From Setomelanomma holmii (Eukaryota; Ascomycota; Dothideomycetes; Pleosporales; Phaeosphaeriaceae), in NCBI GenBank assembly GCA_010015745.1, contig ML978166.1, positions 388,148 through 452,147 on the forward strand: a DNA stretch of 64,000 nucleotides, given 5' to 3'. The notes under the pieces were generated by a model. The model did not search any database. It had not been told where the DNA came from and worked only from the letters and a program-made list of their open reading frames with translations. Shown in pieces: positions 1 through 12,105 of the stretch (within the stretch, counting starts at the first letter, position 1; each line of letters opens with the position of its first letter). The position numbers were made by a program, and so were the translations under genes.

Positions 1-401
1 GAGAACGGTGGCGTTTTGTCTAGCTCGAAAACTTCGACCTGCAACCGGATGGACTGTTGCTCTGCTGAAGGGTGAATCTTAATGAGTAGTATTTGGTCTA
101 TCGCACGATTCAGAGGTTGGTAGCCGCTGTTCCCCGTTGGTGTGACCGGTTCGAGGGCAGCCACCGATTTAAGAGCTGTGTCCATTGTTTGGCCTGGGCG
201 AACATTTAAGTTGTCAAGAAAGCTGCTCTTGGCGATTTGAGGCGACAGCGTGCACGCATCTGAGCGAGTGGTTTCGAGCGCGAGCTGGAATTGTGATGAA
301 GTGAGGTAGAAGTGAGACGACGATGCTTGAGGTGTGAGAAGGTTTGCTGCACTGCCACTTCCGACGAAGCAGGTGCGGCTGTGCGAACCTTGCCTACGCC
401 A
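1..401 (-). CDS. Partial gene running off the left edge, unknown product
   Basis: One minus-strand frame stays open from position 401 to the window edge (at least 133 codons); the first in-frame ATG is at 185. Around that ATG the frame reads FLDNLNVRPGQT and then MDTALKSVAALEP, which is protein-like and extends upstream of the ATG, so either translation starts earlier through an unseen exon or the ATG at 185 is the start. The rest of the gene lies beyond the window. I do not recognise a family. Confidence is limited because only a fragment is visible and the other minus frame in 206-451 is also open. Confidence 0.35.
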
Positions 402-562
402 TCACGACGCAGGCAACCGCGACCGCAAAGAAAAGCAACGACCAGGTACACGGTGGGTGAGCTTAAAGGATAGAATAATCGTGGCTGATGGCCAGTATGA
501 ATTACAATAGTCCTAATAAGATAGATGCAGAAAAACCTTGGGACATACGCCCTTTTGATGCA

Positions 563-3475
563 TCATGAGCGATTGCCACCATGACCAAACTCCGTGCTCT
601 TGTCGACTTGGTTGGATCCATTTGTCGATGGTGTAGCAAGTTGTGTTGGGCTCGTATAACCATTTTGTTGCGACACGGACTCTCCGTTCAACGCATGAGC
701 ATCACCCATGGGCGATTCATACTCTGCTTCGATGTCGGCCGCTTCGCCCGCAGGTGGCGGTGGTGGTGGTGGTGGAGGTGGGGCAAGTGGTAGTTCATCT
801 GTGCTGGCTCGAAACTTCTTGGGCGAACCAGGTTCTTCACCACCTTCGCGTTTGCGCTTCAACTCTGACGAGGACTCGGCAGGCGAAGCATCGTGCGACG
901 CGGCGATGTCCTTCCGAATGTCGAGCATGTCGTCATCCCACTCGACCTCTTCGATTTCGCCATTAGGCTTTACAGCAGCCGGAGACTCCTCGCCACCTTC
1001 TGCGTTCCGAGCTGCTTTCTGCTTGTCGCGTTCTTCTTTCTTCTTCACGGCTTTGTCCATGAACTCTTTTACGTAGTTCTTCACGGTCTTCTCGTGTCTG
1101 GAGCTTAGCTTCGCAGTCGGATCCTTGACGCGGCCGGACTTGTAATCGCCTCGCACTAGTTTCTTTGCAACCTATCACCCTGATCAGCGAATGGTCTGTG
1201 GAAGACGTCTGTCAACTTACCTCTTTTGAAAGCCTCTTGAGGTCCTCTTTCTCAAGCTTCTTGCGGTAGTGAGAAGCGACAGCCATGACGTGAGATGAAA
1301 GCTGGAACAGTCAGCAGGGAACAGTCAAGCGATGCGGAGAGCAGTCACAGTAGCCTCGTAGATCTTTTCTTGCTTCTCATGAGGCAGACTTCGCCATTTT
1401 TCACTCTTCGATCGCTTCTCCTTGCTGTCGTCTGCGGCTGGTTGAGGGGTCGTAGAGGCTGAGGGTCCCGTTGGCGTGACATTCGCAGTGATGCTGGAAA
1501 TGATATCTTGCAGCAACTGGGTATCCGTCTTCGCTTTCGGTGGGGGTGGCGGCGGTTGGTTCGCAGGCTGACTAGGACGCTGCCACTGCGTGCTGCCAGT
1601 GGAATTGTAGTAGTATATGGACCCGTTTTCTGCGGTGGCTTGGAACCAGCCAGGCGGCAGGGGATTGAAGGGTCGTGGACGGATAGCTGGGCGTGGGGCG
1701 TTGAAGAAACCGCTGGGACCTCTAGGTGCATTCATGACGCCACGTGGCCCTGACGGAATGGTGGCGGATGCTGGTCCTTTCGGCGCGATGATGGACGGAG
1801 ATTTGGATCGCGACCTTGATCTTTCCCGACCTCTCTCACGGCGCTCAAAATGATTCTCGGTGCGAACCGGTGTGTTGGCATTCGGATCCCTCTTCATACG
1901 AGGTATCCTGTATGCAACCTCCAGTTTGCTCCAAGCGGTCAGCAAATCCGTTGCTGACTCCTGCACTTGCTCGTCTCCACACATTTGCAGCTTCTCAACG
2001 GTTTCCTCAATTTTGGAGTCCTGAATCTTGTTTCTTGTGATTCGAGGGAGCTTATGAAGAATGTCCAGAACCTGCTGCACGACGTTGAAGTCATCCATCC
2101 AGGTTGTGAGGGTTTTCTTGAATGTCTCGTAGCCGTGCATGCGGATGATGCGATGGCCTACCCGCTCGTTGTCCGTCTGTTGTATGCGACTAAGCAGTTT
2201 GACAGCAATCCACTTTTCAGTGCACTGGCGCAAAGCTGCCATGACCTTCGGCACGCCGTCTTCCTCAAGTGATCGTGGTTGGAGGTCATTAACGTATTCC
2301 TCGTCGTCCTCGCTAACCTTCTTCTTGCGCGGCTTCTTGGCAACCGCTGTGTCCCAGCTATCGCCATCATCGATACCCAGCGCTTCGATTGTGGCATGTG
2401 ATAGCTTGGTTGCGTTATCGGATTGTGTCTTGCCGCCGATGTACCCAGTACAGTTGGGCTCGCCGCAGTAGCATGGCTGTGGGTCGGCTCCGTATCGGTC
2501 CACGTTGTAGTTGAATACCAATTCTTCGCCTGCCCTGACTTTACGCTCGACAAATATGCCCATGCGCAGCTTGTCCCCTACCACCCATTTGTCGACAAAG
2601 CAGTTGGGATTGCAAGAATGATTACAGAATCTTCCTAGATTGCCCTTTTTGGTCGCATCGACAAATTCGCCCTTGGTCAAGGACATGAAGTAGAAATGCT
2701 TTATGCCCTCCTCGTCGTATTGTATCATACGGCGCCGGAAGGTTCTTTCGTCTATGACTTCTCCAATGTACTCGAACACGAAATCTCCAGGCATCATATC
2801 CTTGTTGGCGCGAAGCCCAAAGCCCTTCTTCTCAGTCTTGATCACAGTCACATCTGCGTATTGTTTCCTGTAGAAGCGCTGGTTCTGACACTTCCTGCCG
2901 CAACTGCAGCCGTCGGGTATACACTCCATCTTGGTCGCGCGGTTGATGCAGTCGGAATCTTCGCCGCAGGCATGATTGACTTTCTCGACGGCGTCCCATT
3001 CTTCTCCACAGTCGCATTCGAGCGCAGGGTCGGTTGTGCCGATGTGCTTATTCGCATATGTGCATTCGGGGAGGACGACGAAGGTCTCCTTGGCGGCTTC
3101 AGTCGAATCGGGGAGATCGAGGAAGAGGGCGGGGGCGCGCTTTTCGACCTTTTGAGTCGCCGTGCGCGAGAGCTTCGGCGCCTTGCCAGGTTCCGCCATG
3201 AGGGTGATGTCTCCACCAAGCGTCTCTTCGTGCAGGCTGCTTTCAGGCGATGGAGCTTCCGAGTCGGCCTTCTTGAGGGCGGGTGATTGCGAGCGTGATT
3301 GAGACTTGAGGCGGGGTGGGATAGCTGAGAGCGGCGTTGGTGTGCGCTCGACTTCGTCTTTTACCTGGGGTGTGAGGTCGCCCTCACTAGCCCCGTCCGT
3401 CGCGCTTTCCAGCTTCATGTCGTGGAGGTCAGGCTCCAGCTGGGCAGCCTTGGCCTCCAATTCACTGTCCGACAT
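563..3475 (-). CDS. set2: Histone H3 lysine-36 methyltransferase Set2
   Basis: Three exons: 3475-1349, 1301-1221 and 1171-563, giving about 938 residues. The ATG at 3475 sits in a good context (ATCACCATG); the open frame continues upstream to 3565 only through a non-ATG codon. Order of domains: cysteine-rich AWS (about 153-200), SET (about 205-325, with the NHSCNPN and GEELVFNYN motifs), post-SET with CYCGEPNC (about 332-348), a WW domain (about 604-635), and an SRI domain that binds the phosphorylated RNA polymerase II tail. The SRI domain is assembled only when the 27-codon middle exon is spliced in. Family role: co-transcriptional H3K36 methylation in the nucleus. Odd points: the first intron has a weak donor (GTGACT), and an acidic, proline-rich tail with an 11-proline run follows the SRI domain. 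The family assignment is essentially certain. Confidence 0.95.
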
Positions 3476-6393
3476 GGTGATGGGCGGTGGTGCGCGGGCT
3501 TCGCGGGCTGCTGGGATGGAGAGCGATGGGTGTGAGGAGAAAGGGACGCTAAGCGGCGTTTTCAATTGCTGCTACCACACATCCACAATGAGCGCTCCGC
3601 CACCTCATAGTACTAGACGCGCCTGCCCACAGAACAAACAGCCAGACACTCTACGCGCGAGTGGGCCCAGGCAGCTCTGTGGCGACGATGCCACCTCGAC
3701 TTTGATGGGGCAAGTCTTTCTTCTCCGCTGCCGCGCCGAGATTTTACAACACAGCGAGGCTCACGAGAGCGCATCGACCACCAAACCTAGCGCCTAAGAG
3801 TTGCGAGCAGGTCTGTATATCTAGCAGGGGACCTGGTTGAGAGCATGGGCGGAGGCGACGGTGAAGGTGCGTCTGCTACGTGGAATTCGTAGGGTGGTTG
3901 CTCGAAAAAGGTGGATGGTGCCGGTCGGAGGATGCGATCGTTGTGTCTTGCGATTACCATATCCCTGCGTAAGTCGATGCAGTCATGCTGGCCCTGCGTG
4001 GGTCATCTGCAGTGGTTGCGCAAACAGTGGTTGTGGTCGAAGGTGCTGTTGGAGATGCGCAGCACTCAGGCTTCCCCATTTTGGCTAACAGCCGCGGCTA
4101 GTTTGAGCTGCCAAAGCGCAACTCAACGCGAAAACAAGGCCTTTCAGAGAAACTCCCCAGCACGCCCGCTGGCAAAAATCACGATTTGTGTAGGTATACA
4201 GGTGAGTGAACGGTCAGCTCTCTGCTGTTCGAGCGAGCATTACACCTCGTTGTCGAATACTAGCAAACGCTTGGCGGCGAATGAGCAACCTATTGGTTCG
4301 TCAATAAAATGGCACCTGCACGTGAAGCACCAGTATATGTCGGGTTCGGAACGTTGTTGTTGCGATATACACAGCAGAGACGTACAAATGAGACGACAAG
4401 TGTCATGCGCATCGTCCAGTCCAGCATTAGTTCGCGTTGTATGCTGAGAAGACCATCGTCGGCAACATTGAAATTCCCAAGCCTGACTACGCTCAGATGT
4501 CTGATCAGCCCTCCGTAGCACGCAACAAAAGCCACTGAGGATAGACAAGCTCCATATTGTGCTGAACGCTCGCGGCGGGACGGCTGGTGTCAGGGACGGA
4601 ATGAGATACATGTTCATACCTCTAGCCGCTCATGGTAGACGGCTCGACCCCAGTGACATGCAATGGCCGGGAACCTCGTCTATTCTGTCGAAGCGAGCTC
4701 CTCCTGCTGACGATCCAGATTTGAGCGCATGCGTGTCAGATAGTCATGGATCGAGACGACTGAAAGGTCCTTGAAGGGCTCCCGTACAGTCAAGATGTCC
4801 TGCTCGAAGCCGATCAGAGAGAGCCATATCCGGCCTAGCGTCCTGCACCTGATGATAGTGCCAGGTGTTTTGTGTGAGTTGGCGGTTAGCCACAGCGCTT
4901 CGAAACTGCACCGAGGCCTTTCGTTGAAGGGTGTTTGAAGAGCGGCTCCACAAAACTTCGACTTATTCTTACAATGAATGCACCAGACGTCGCCATGAAG
5001 TCTACACAAGGTGGCGTGTAAAGGTTATGGCTTGGCATTGGTGGGCATGTCATTGGCTCGGGAAACAGCGGCAGATCGGCTGGGCGGAACGAAGCTAGCC
5101 TAAACCTTGAGCTAACGCCCGCTGCAGTACCAGTGTTTGTACCCTCACTGAAGCCAACCCTTTGTAGTTGACGCCTGGTAGAGTTCAAGCCCAGTCTTTG
5201 AGCAATAGCCTCTGGGTCCTGCTTGAGCGCCAATGGACGTGGGCGGGCGACATGGACGTGTCCCACCAATTGATTTATTGATTATAGTGCTGCATAGGGG
5301 TTACGTATTGCACCGAGGGATGATGCCACGAGAGCGGCTTGCGGTGTGGGATGTGCGGTGAAGTAGTTTCGTGGAGTTGGCATAGCCATTGGTGCAACGT
5401 GGCGATGCAGGTGCAGAGTTTTGTATGCTAGATATAAGAGCAGCAGCGTCGAGCTTCTGCTTGTTCTTCTGTGAGCTGCCATGCCATCATTCACAGGACG
5501 CGATCTCCATCAAAACGTTGAAACAGCAGGGGTCCGCCAGCCTTCGCGCACAGAACACGCCATCCGAGTCCCATCTGATCATGGCGCCAGCGATTGAGGG
5601 CCGACGCGCCCGCTTCGTGGCTCTCGAGGCGCCAAATGCTCGCACGTGAAACCGTCTTACAGCCCACTTTTTGCGTGGAACTACGCGCGCCTTCGACATG
5701 TTCTCAGAGAAAGCCAGAAGAAAGAAAATCGGGAGATCGAGCAAGGATCATGGCCGTTTCGCCGTGGGGCCTGGTGGTGAAACAAGCACCAAGCCTTGAC
5801 CTTTAGCGATAGGCTCCAGTAGAGCGTCCTTGCGTTGCGCAATCGCTCGAACCACAACAAGATGCTTCGAGGTGTAGCGGCTGCCGTTTTGCGGATTTGG
5901 GCGTCGCAAATGCGGTAATACTCGTACTGATCGAGGTAGAGCCCGCGCTGAGCCGCCGAAGAGGACCTTCTCATGGTTGGAATGTAATGGGGACTGCGCA
6001 CGGCCTGCTAATTCGTCCCGTCTTTCTCGAGACGCTACTGCCGCCTTAGATTGCATGGGATGCAGCTGAGCTACCTCTCGGTCTCCTCATGTGCCAGCCT
6101 CATGTTTTCTATACCATCTTTTTGGCCTGTCGGCATTACGATTCGACTGCAGCGAGAGCAGCCGCGGGCCTTCGACCTCATGCTCGATTTATGACACACT
6201 CGTTATATTCACGCCTTTCATTCTGTCAATCGTTTGTTCTTCCTTCGAAGCTAGTTCGGGGCGCGAGAGCGCATAGCTCTGCAAGCGCGCGTTCAACCTT
6301 GTGACTATCTCGATTTGTGTGGTTGCATGTCTGGGATTTGCCTTATACACTTCTTATCGCCTGCCCGCTGGGTCAGCTATCGAACGTCACGAC
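3476..6393. other. Gene-poor interval of 2.9 kb
   Basis: This lies between SET2 (transcribed leftward) and the Myb/AT-hook gene (transcribed rightward), so it holds both promoters. Only short open frames are present. Minus-strand frames at 4886-5269, 5681-6001 and 5748-6056 contain some protein-like stretches, for example YLDQYEYYRICDAQIRK, but I could not join them into a gene with plausible introns and recognise no family. No tRNA or repeat is evident. It could hold long 5' leaders or a noncoding RNA. Confidence 0.5.
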
Positions 6394-7482
6394 ATGGAGC
6401 CCGCAAATTGGAGTGAACCAGAAAAGGTCAGGGCTGTCGACGCCGGTCGCATTCTTGCCAGCTTTGCTAACGCCTTCCCCAGGTATATTTGCTTGCCGAA
6501 ATATTGAAGGCGGCTCCTATACCTTCTCAAGTACTCCTCAACTTCATTCGTGACTCTCAGATACAGCCCAGATGGAACGACACGGCCCTTCCTCCCGGTA
6601 CGCCTCCAACTTCTACACGCTCCTTTCCTTACCCTGTCTACGGAGCCAAGTCTCACTGTCCTGCTGGTTGTCTCGTTACTGACAATGTATACTATAGGAC
6701 GTTCATTGCGCTCAAGTCAGATGGCGTATGACCAAATGATGGGGACTTACTCAGGACCTGACTATAGACGCCCGCCGATGCCCACCCAGGGTGCGCAACC
6801 TATCATGTATACCGGTCCCGAAGCCTCGAGAAAACGTCCGTTCCAAGAAAGCGCTCCGCCCATTGGCCGCTTGCTTCAACCTCGCCCGCCGCAACAGTAC
6901 GTTGGAGACTACATGCAAGCTGGTGGGCCAGCGTACACTTCTACCATGGCATCGACGGGCGAACCTGCGAACAAGAAGAAGAGAGGAAGGCCCACAAAGG
7001 CGGAAGCGCAACAAAGGGCACAAGAGGCAGCAGCACGCGGCGAAGTCTATCCACCACCAAGACGAGGACGAGCGTCAATTACTGCGCCGCCAGAGCCATC
7101 ACCACTCGGCTCCGAATCGCGACTTCATGAAAGAACACCGCCGCAACAGCCACAGGGACAAATGGGTCAGGCGGTGACGCCGCAACGTCAAATGCAGCCA
7201 GAAAGAGAACCAGAGTCATCTTCTGGAAAAAGACGTCGCACAAAACCACATCCACTGGAATTGGAGAAGCCACAGCGCAGTCTGGGCGAACTGGAGTCTC
7301 CACTAGCTTTCGGTTCTGGAGATCCAAGTCGCAGCCAGCAATACTCTTCGTTCACACCGATTTCGGCCCCTCTACCTTCATCCGCGGACTCGAGAGACAG
7401 AGACATACGCATGGAAGGAGTCGAAGAGACTCAACCACGAACCACGACACCTCATTCGTTCAAAGACACGGTCGGCATATGA
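6394..7482 (+). CDS. Myb/SANT-like and AT-hook nuclear protein
   Basis: Three exons: 6394-6426, 6483-6597 and 6698-7482, phases fitting exactly, 310 residues. The N-terminal 60 residues form a Myb/SANT-like helical unit starting MEPANWSEPEK and continuing through QPRWNDTALPPGRSLRSSQ, which only appears after both introns are removed. An AT-hook-like basic motif KKKRGRPTKAE (roughly residue 135) follows, then a disordered Pro/Gln/Ser tail with a second basic patch GKRRRTK. The architecture implies a nuclear DNA-binding protein; target and role are unknown. It is flanked by two gene-poor intervals and lies between SET2 and SUZ12. Exon structure is well supported; function is inferred from motifs only. 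Confidence 0.8.
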
Positions 7483-9801
7483 CAGCCTTTCTTACGTCCA
7501 CAAAAGCAACCTACGGCGGTAATACTGATTTGAAGCGTTCCGTCACGACTTTAGTTTACGCACTCACGATACCATTTATGGATCTTATGGAGGCATGCTC
7601 TGCTTTCGCATTTTGCGTCTGCTTATGAGTACCGATCATGCGCAATATTGGTCATGTTTATGCCGCTGTCATTACATCCGCAAGCGTAGCGTATTTCCTG
7701 GATCTTTCGCCATTCTGTTTGTCATTTCTGTTGAAGCCAATTTCCTTGCCAAAACTTTTCATTTCTTTCTCTGGAATTGCATGTTCACGCACGCTTCTCA
7801 TGAAAGTCGAGATGTGACGAGCAAATTACCTAATGTCTTACTATCACTACATTCACGACCAGATTCAAGAAGTCACTTTGGCTTTTTTCCTTCGCTTCGC
7901 AAATCATTGGGTGACAGGCTCTCATGCCAGTCCCCCACACATGTACGATAGATGCGATTTCCGAGCTTTCCTGCATAACGGCCTCTGTACAAAAAGCAAC
8001 TATTAGCAGCAGTAGCAATAGTAGAATCCAGGCACAGCCTATCAGCGCGCCTTTTCAGCATTTTTCTCGTTTCTCAGGCAGCCAACTCTCCAGGTACCAG
8101 GTTACACGTCGCTCCTGCACGTCAATGTACGTATCCTGTTGTCCACTCAACTAGCGAAGAAGCGCCTCCCACGACATCAATTTGCTGCAGGTCGGCGCAG
8201 AAGGTCGATGGAAGTCTGGTAGAGCAGCCGAATGCGGACGCAGAGTGGCGACTTTTGAGCGGAACGCGACACAAGCAACGGGTCTTGTTTCACCTATGAA
8301 TACTTTGCAAGCTCCATGTCACACAATCGTGTGTATTGTTTGGGAAACTCCACATGACCCGCCGGCGCAGGGGTACTCATCCTCTGTTCAAAATCTGCAA
8401 GTAAGCGCCCTCCCAGTCACAACTGCAAAACCACCAGATTTGGCGGCTTCTCCTTACGACGCGAGATTCAATACTCGACACATCAAACCGACTCGAAAAG
8501 GGGCAGCAACACCCAACGTCAAAAAGACACCGTGAAACACGCAATTGGCCGACGCGGCACTTCGCCAGGAAATGACTCGAGCATGCATGTTGAGGCTGCG
8601 AACCAGCGCTGCTGCACCACGAAAGGAGAGTGTACATGACACCAACGCAAGACGCATGCACGCTTCGACCATGTTGCATGCGTGCTTGCGGCCGCACGCT
8701 GCCTCAACAACACAAAACAACGCGCGATTGCCCTACCAACTTAGCCGCACAAGTACGGGGTAAACGTCACTCCTGCGTTCGCCCATTTTCTTACGATGTT
8801 GCGAAAGGAAGTCGTCGTGTGTGTGGAGTGATGTTGGAGTGTGTTCACGAGGCCGCGCGCTCAATGTGGGTCCGAACAGAACGGAACGCATCACGGGAGG
8901 CACGTCCGAGTGGATCTTTCATCGCTGCTGAACGTATCGGTGTTTTGCCCTTTAATTGCCAATAATTACTTTTCCTCCAACGTGTTTAGGGGGTCGCAAA
9001 GGCATCTTCCTTGCTCGTATATTGTAAAGCGACACGAAAAGGACGCGCCAGTGCAAGTTGCAGATGAGCTTGGGCCAGCCGTTCTCCGTCGATCCGAGGC
9101 GTTTAACTGGTCGGTGATTGTGGTGATGCGGATTGGCTGCGGTACAGGTAAACACCACAGACGGAACCCCCGCGCATATTAGCATGAAGTTGAATAAGCC
9201 AAGATTAAAGCCCCTGCTGAGGTGGTCTTACCGCGTACTCGCGCTGGTACCTGAAGATCATAAACGCAGTGCCATTTTACCCGAAACCAATACTTGCTCT
9301 ACATTATCGCTGGGCTAAGATGTGCCTGGTACTTTACGAGTGTACTTTGCTCGCGTGTGTTTGTGGTGGGGTCGAAGGAATGTCACTATATTACCCAAAC
9401 TATAGCATCGCCGATCTGAGCCACTTTGCGGGACGGCACAAATTGAACATGTCAGATCCCGATGGGGTGTGGTGCAGGCTTGTATATGCGGTAAAACGCA
9501 TCGTGAATGGCAAATTTGGGGCAGGCGCTTAGCATATTGAAACGAATTGGGGATGATTTCCTTTGCTGCTAAGGTATATAGGTACATTTTTCTCCATGCC
9601 TGGGGGTATTGGAGAATGGAACGTGTAACATAAAGAAGCATCGAGCTTCAACCTTGACGCCAATGATGCGCCTGACCCATGATGCAAGTCCCGGAACCTG
9701 AGCGCCTCGCTTAGTGATAAGATGATGTTCTTGAACTTCAATTGCCGCCTCCCAATGCCGTGAGAAATTCGGTAGTTGCACCCATCTTAAAACGTATTGC
9801 T
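7483..9801. other. Gene-poor interval of 2.3 kb between convergent genes
   Basis: The Myb/AT-hook gene ends at 7482 and SUZ12 ends (on the other strand) at 9802, so this is a convergent intergenic region. Only short, overlapping open frames without codon-like character are seen on either strand. I find no tRNA, repeat array or transposon motif. Its length is unusual for a 3'-3' interval in a compact fungal genome. Confidence 0.5.
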
Positions 9802-12105
9802 CTATAAAGGAGGCTGTTGGTCATTCACCTTGGGTTGCTTGCAGTCATTGCAGACCCAGTTCTGTTTCCTCAAAGCCCGAGGATCTTGATGAACTTGCCA
9901 ACGATCTTGGATGCATTGGATGTGATAGTTGCGCCGGATACAGTCCTGAAGTTGTGTTAGCCACGTTCAGAAATCAAAGCATTGGTATCGTTAGCATACC
10001 ATGTTGGTACATGCGATCCATGAGAATTTGGCGCGCGCCGCGAGCGCATCTTTGCCACACAAGCATAGGTCGTATTGCACGGGGCTTGTGTCTCGTTTCT
10101 CGTCCTTTTCGACTGCGACTTCTGGCCTGTTGTTTAAAGCTGCTTCACGCATCTCCATATCTCCATCCGAATCAGCGGTGACTGGAGTGAGATTACCAGT
10201 TTCAGTCACTCTGGCTTTGCCTTTCCTCCTCGCCCTTTTCGCATCCTTTTCAGCTTCTCTTGGCGTGTCACGTGTCATAACGGCTCTTCCATGGTCTCCA
10301 TAAGAAGACAGACTTGGATCTAGCTGAAGGAGCTGTTGTGATATGTCTTCGGCTCCGTGGAATTCGCCAGCTACAGGCTTCTGCGTTTCTACAAGCTCAA
10401 GACATCTGATGTGTGTCTCCTTGCTAACGATACCGTCCTCGAGTAGCTCGTTGACCTTCTCCTTGTAGACGTCAAAAACTGCGTCTTGCCAGATCCAATG
10501 AGCTTGTTGGCGCGCAAAGCGAATCAAGGCATCGCCAACGTGAACATCTGAATGTAGCTGCTCATGCCACATGTGTCCGTCGAAGGCTCTCAACAAGCGC
10601 TTGACAGCCTCCGAAAGGGCCTCCTTTCTGTCGAATTCCGCGCATTTTCTTGACAGAATCCAGCTGTCGTCAACTTCGTCGTCACTCTCGCTGATGCTCT
10701 CACCTGTCTTGAGCGGCCTTCTGCTGCACGATCGGACGAATGTAATTCCTGCAGGCGCGGCAGGCACAAGGTACCTTCTTCTCTCGCGTGTCGCCTTATC
10801 TAGGACTTCTTCCGGGGGCTTTCGCTTGGGTACTTTCGGTATCCTCGGGGCTGAAGGGACAGCATAGCGATATGCTGTATGACGCTTCTCCAACCTGGTC
10901 ACCCGTTGAAAGTCATCATTACCCTCATCAAGGTACCGACTTCGATTGAAAGGTTGTTCGGGTGCAAGATTGCGAATGTCGTAGGGCTCATCAGCCCTGG
11001 CGCTAGCTCGTTGCTCAGCCTTGTGATCTGCTACATCACATTCAAAGACCCATGTCTCAACGCCTCTGTGACCATGGCTTTGACGCGTAGCTTGATAACG
11101 AAAGTAATCATGCCAAGCATCGAGGTGCATACGCAGGTCTTCGATGTCATTGTACCCCCGCCGGTTACACCCTTCGTGGGGACAGATGAGACCGCGCCTT
11201 GTGATGGTCTCATTCGCATATTTGAAAATCAGTTTCGTTTCGTTCTGGTCGACGTCTGGGTCTAGAGAAGGCGTCGGGTGTGGTTTTATCTGACCGGCTG
11301 CACGTAGCTGTCGATTGTGTGCAGTAAGAATAGAGTCCCCCTTTCCTGCTGCCCAGTACATTGTAACTTCCAAACCAAAATCTAAGTGGTGCTTCCAGTC
11401 CCTCAGTGGAAGGATTGTGCGCTCTGTTGGGCAGTCGAGAATGTCAGCCCAACTTGCGGAAAGACGCGTCGACATATTATGCGTTGATATATGCCCTCCC
11501 CCGAGAAAGCTGTAGAGTTCTTCAGCAGCATTATGTGTGTCGAGATTGATGCTGATGATGATCTTATAAGACTCGTTGAACGATATTTTTCCCACGTCGT
11601 CGTGCAATTGCGCTGGTTTTATGGTAACACGATCTGTCTCGACTGAGATCACCCTATCGCCTCGCTTTGTCACACTTGTCAGAGTAGCTTCCTGGGCTGC
11701 TACACTCGTGCATGGCAGGTCTGACGATGGGGGAAAGACTGTAGTCGAGATAGTGCTAGTCGCGCGATGGAGTACTCGTGTTTTTCGAGTGAGCTCGTCA
11801 TGCTTGAGACGGATTGGACTGTCTTGATTGATGGGTTTGATGCCATGTATGTCCAGGATGAAGGATCCAGTCTGCTTGCTGATTTCAATCATGTCGTCTA
11901 GATCGTCGTGAGAAGGAGGTTTCCAGTTCTCACGGAGATCGAAGTTGTCTGCGACGAACTTGTTCGGCGCCTTGCCTTTTAGTAGGTGTTGATGTACCCT
12001 AAAAGCTCGGGTAAGGTTCCTGTTAAGAAAAACTGGCGCTCGCTTTGACGATATGTATTCGTATAGTAATATGTTCCCCGAAAACCTGTCCTGTCGCCCG
12101 ACCAT
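9802..12105 (-). CDS. suz12: Polycomb repressive complex 2 subunit Suz12 (VEFS box) with C-terminal PHD-like finger
   Basis: Two exons, 12105-10000 and 9945-9802 (54-base intron, donor GTATGC), 749 residues. Visible parts: an N-terminal segment with RAPVFLNRNLTRAF, a C2H2 finger at about 308-332 (CPHEGC followed by HLDAWH), and a VEFS box at about 470-540 (WILSRKCAEFDRKEAL, then FARQQAHWIW). In the family these contact the H3K27 methyltransferase and Nurf55-type subunits of PRC2 in the nucleus. The last about 65 residues form a cysteine/histidine finger split by the intron (CLCGKD, CTNMDC, YHIQC, WVCNDC), which looks PHD-like. No frame lesions are seen. The assignment rests on the VEFS box plus finger; confidence is high. 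Confidence 0.85.

Noticed and set aside
3475..3565. Upstream 30-residue extension of Set2
   Set aside because: The codon at the 5' end of that open frame is TTG and not ATG; the first true ATG, in good context, is at 3475.
5681..6056. Two overlapping minus-strand frames with protein-like stretches
   Set aside because: The two frames conflict over the same DNA and no intron set joins either into a larger gene; kept only as a note in the gene-poor interval.
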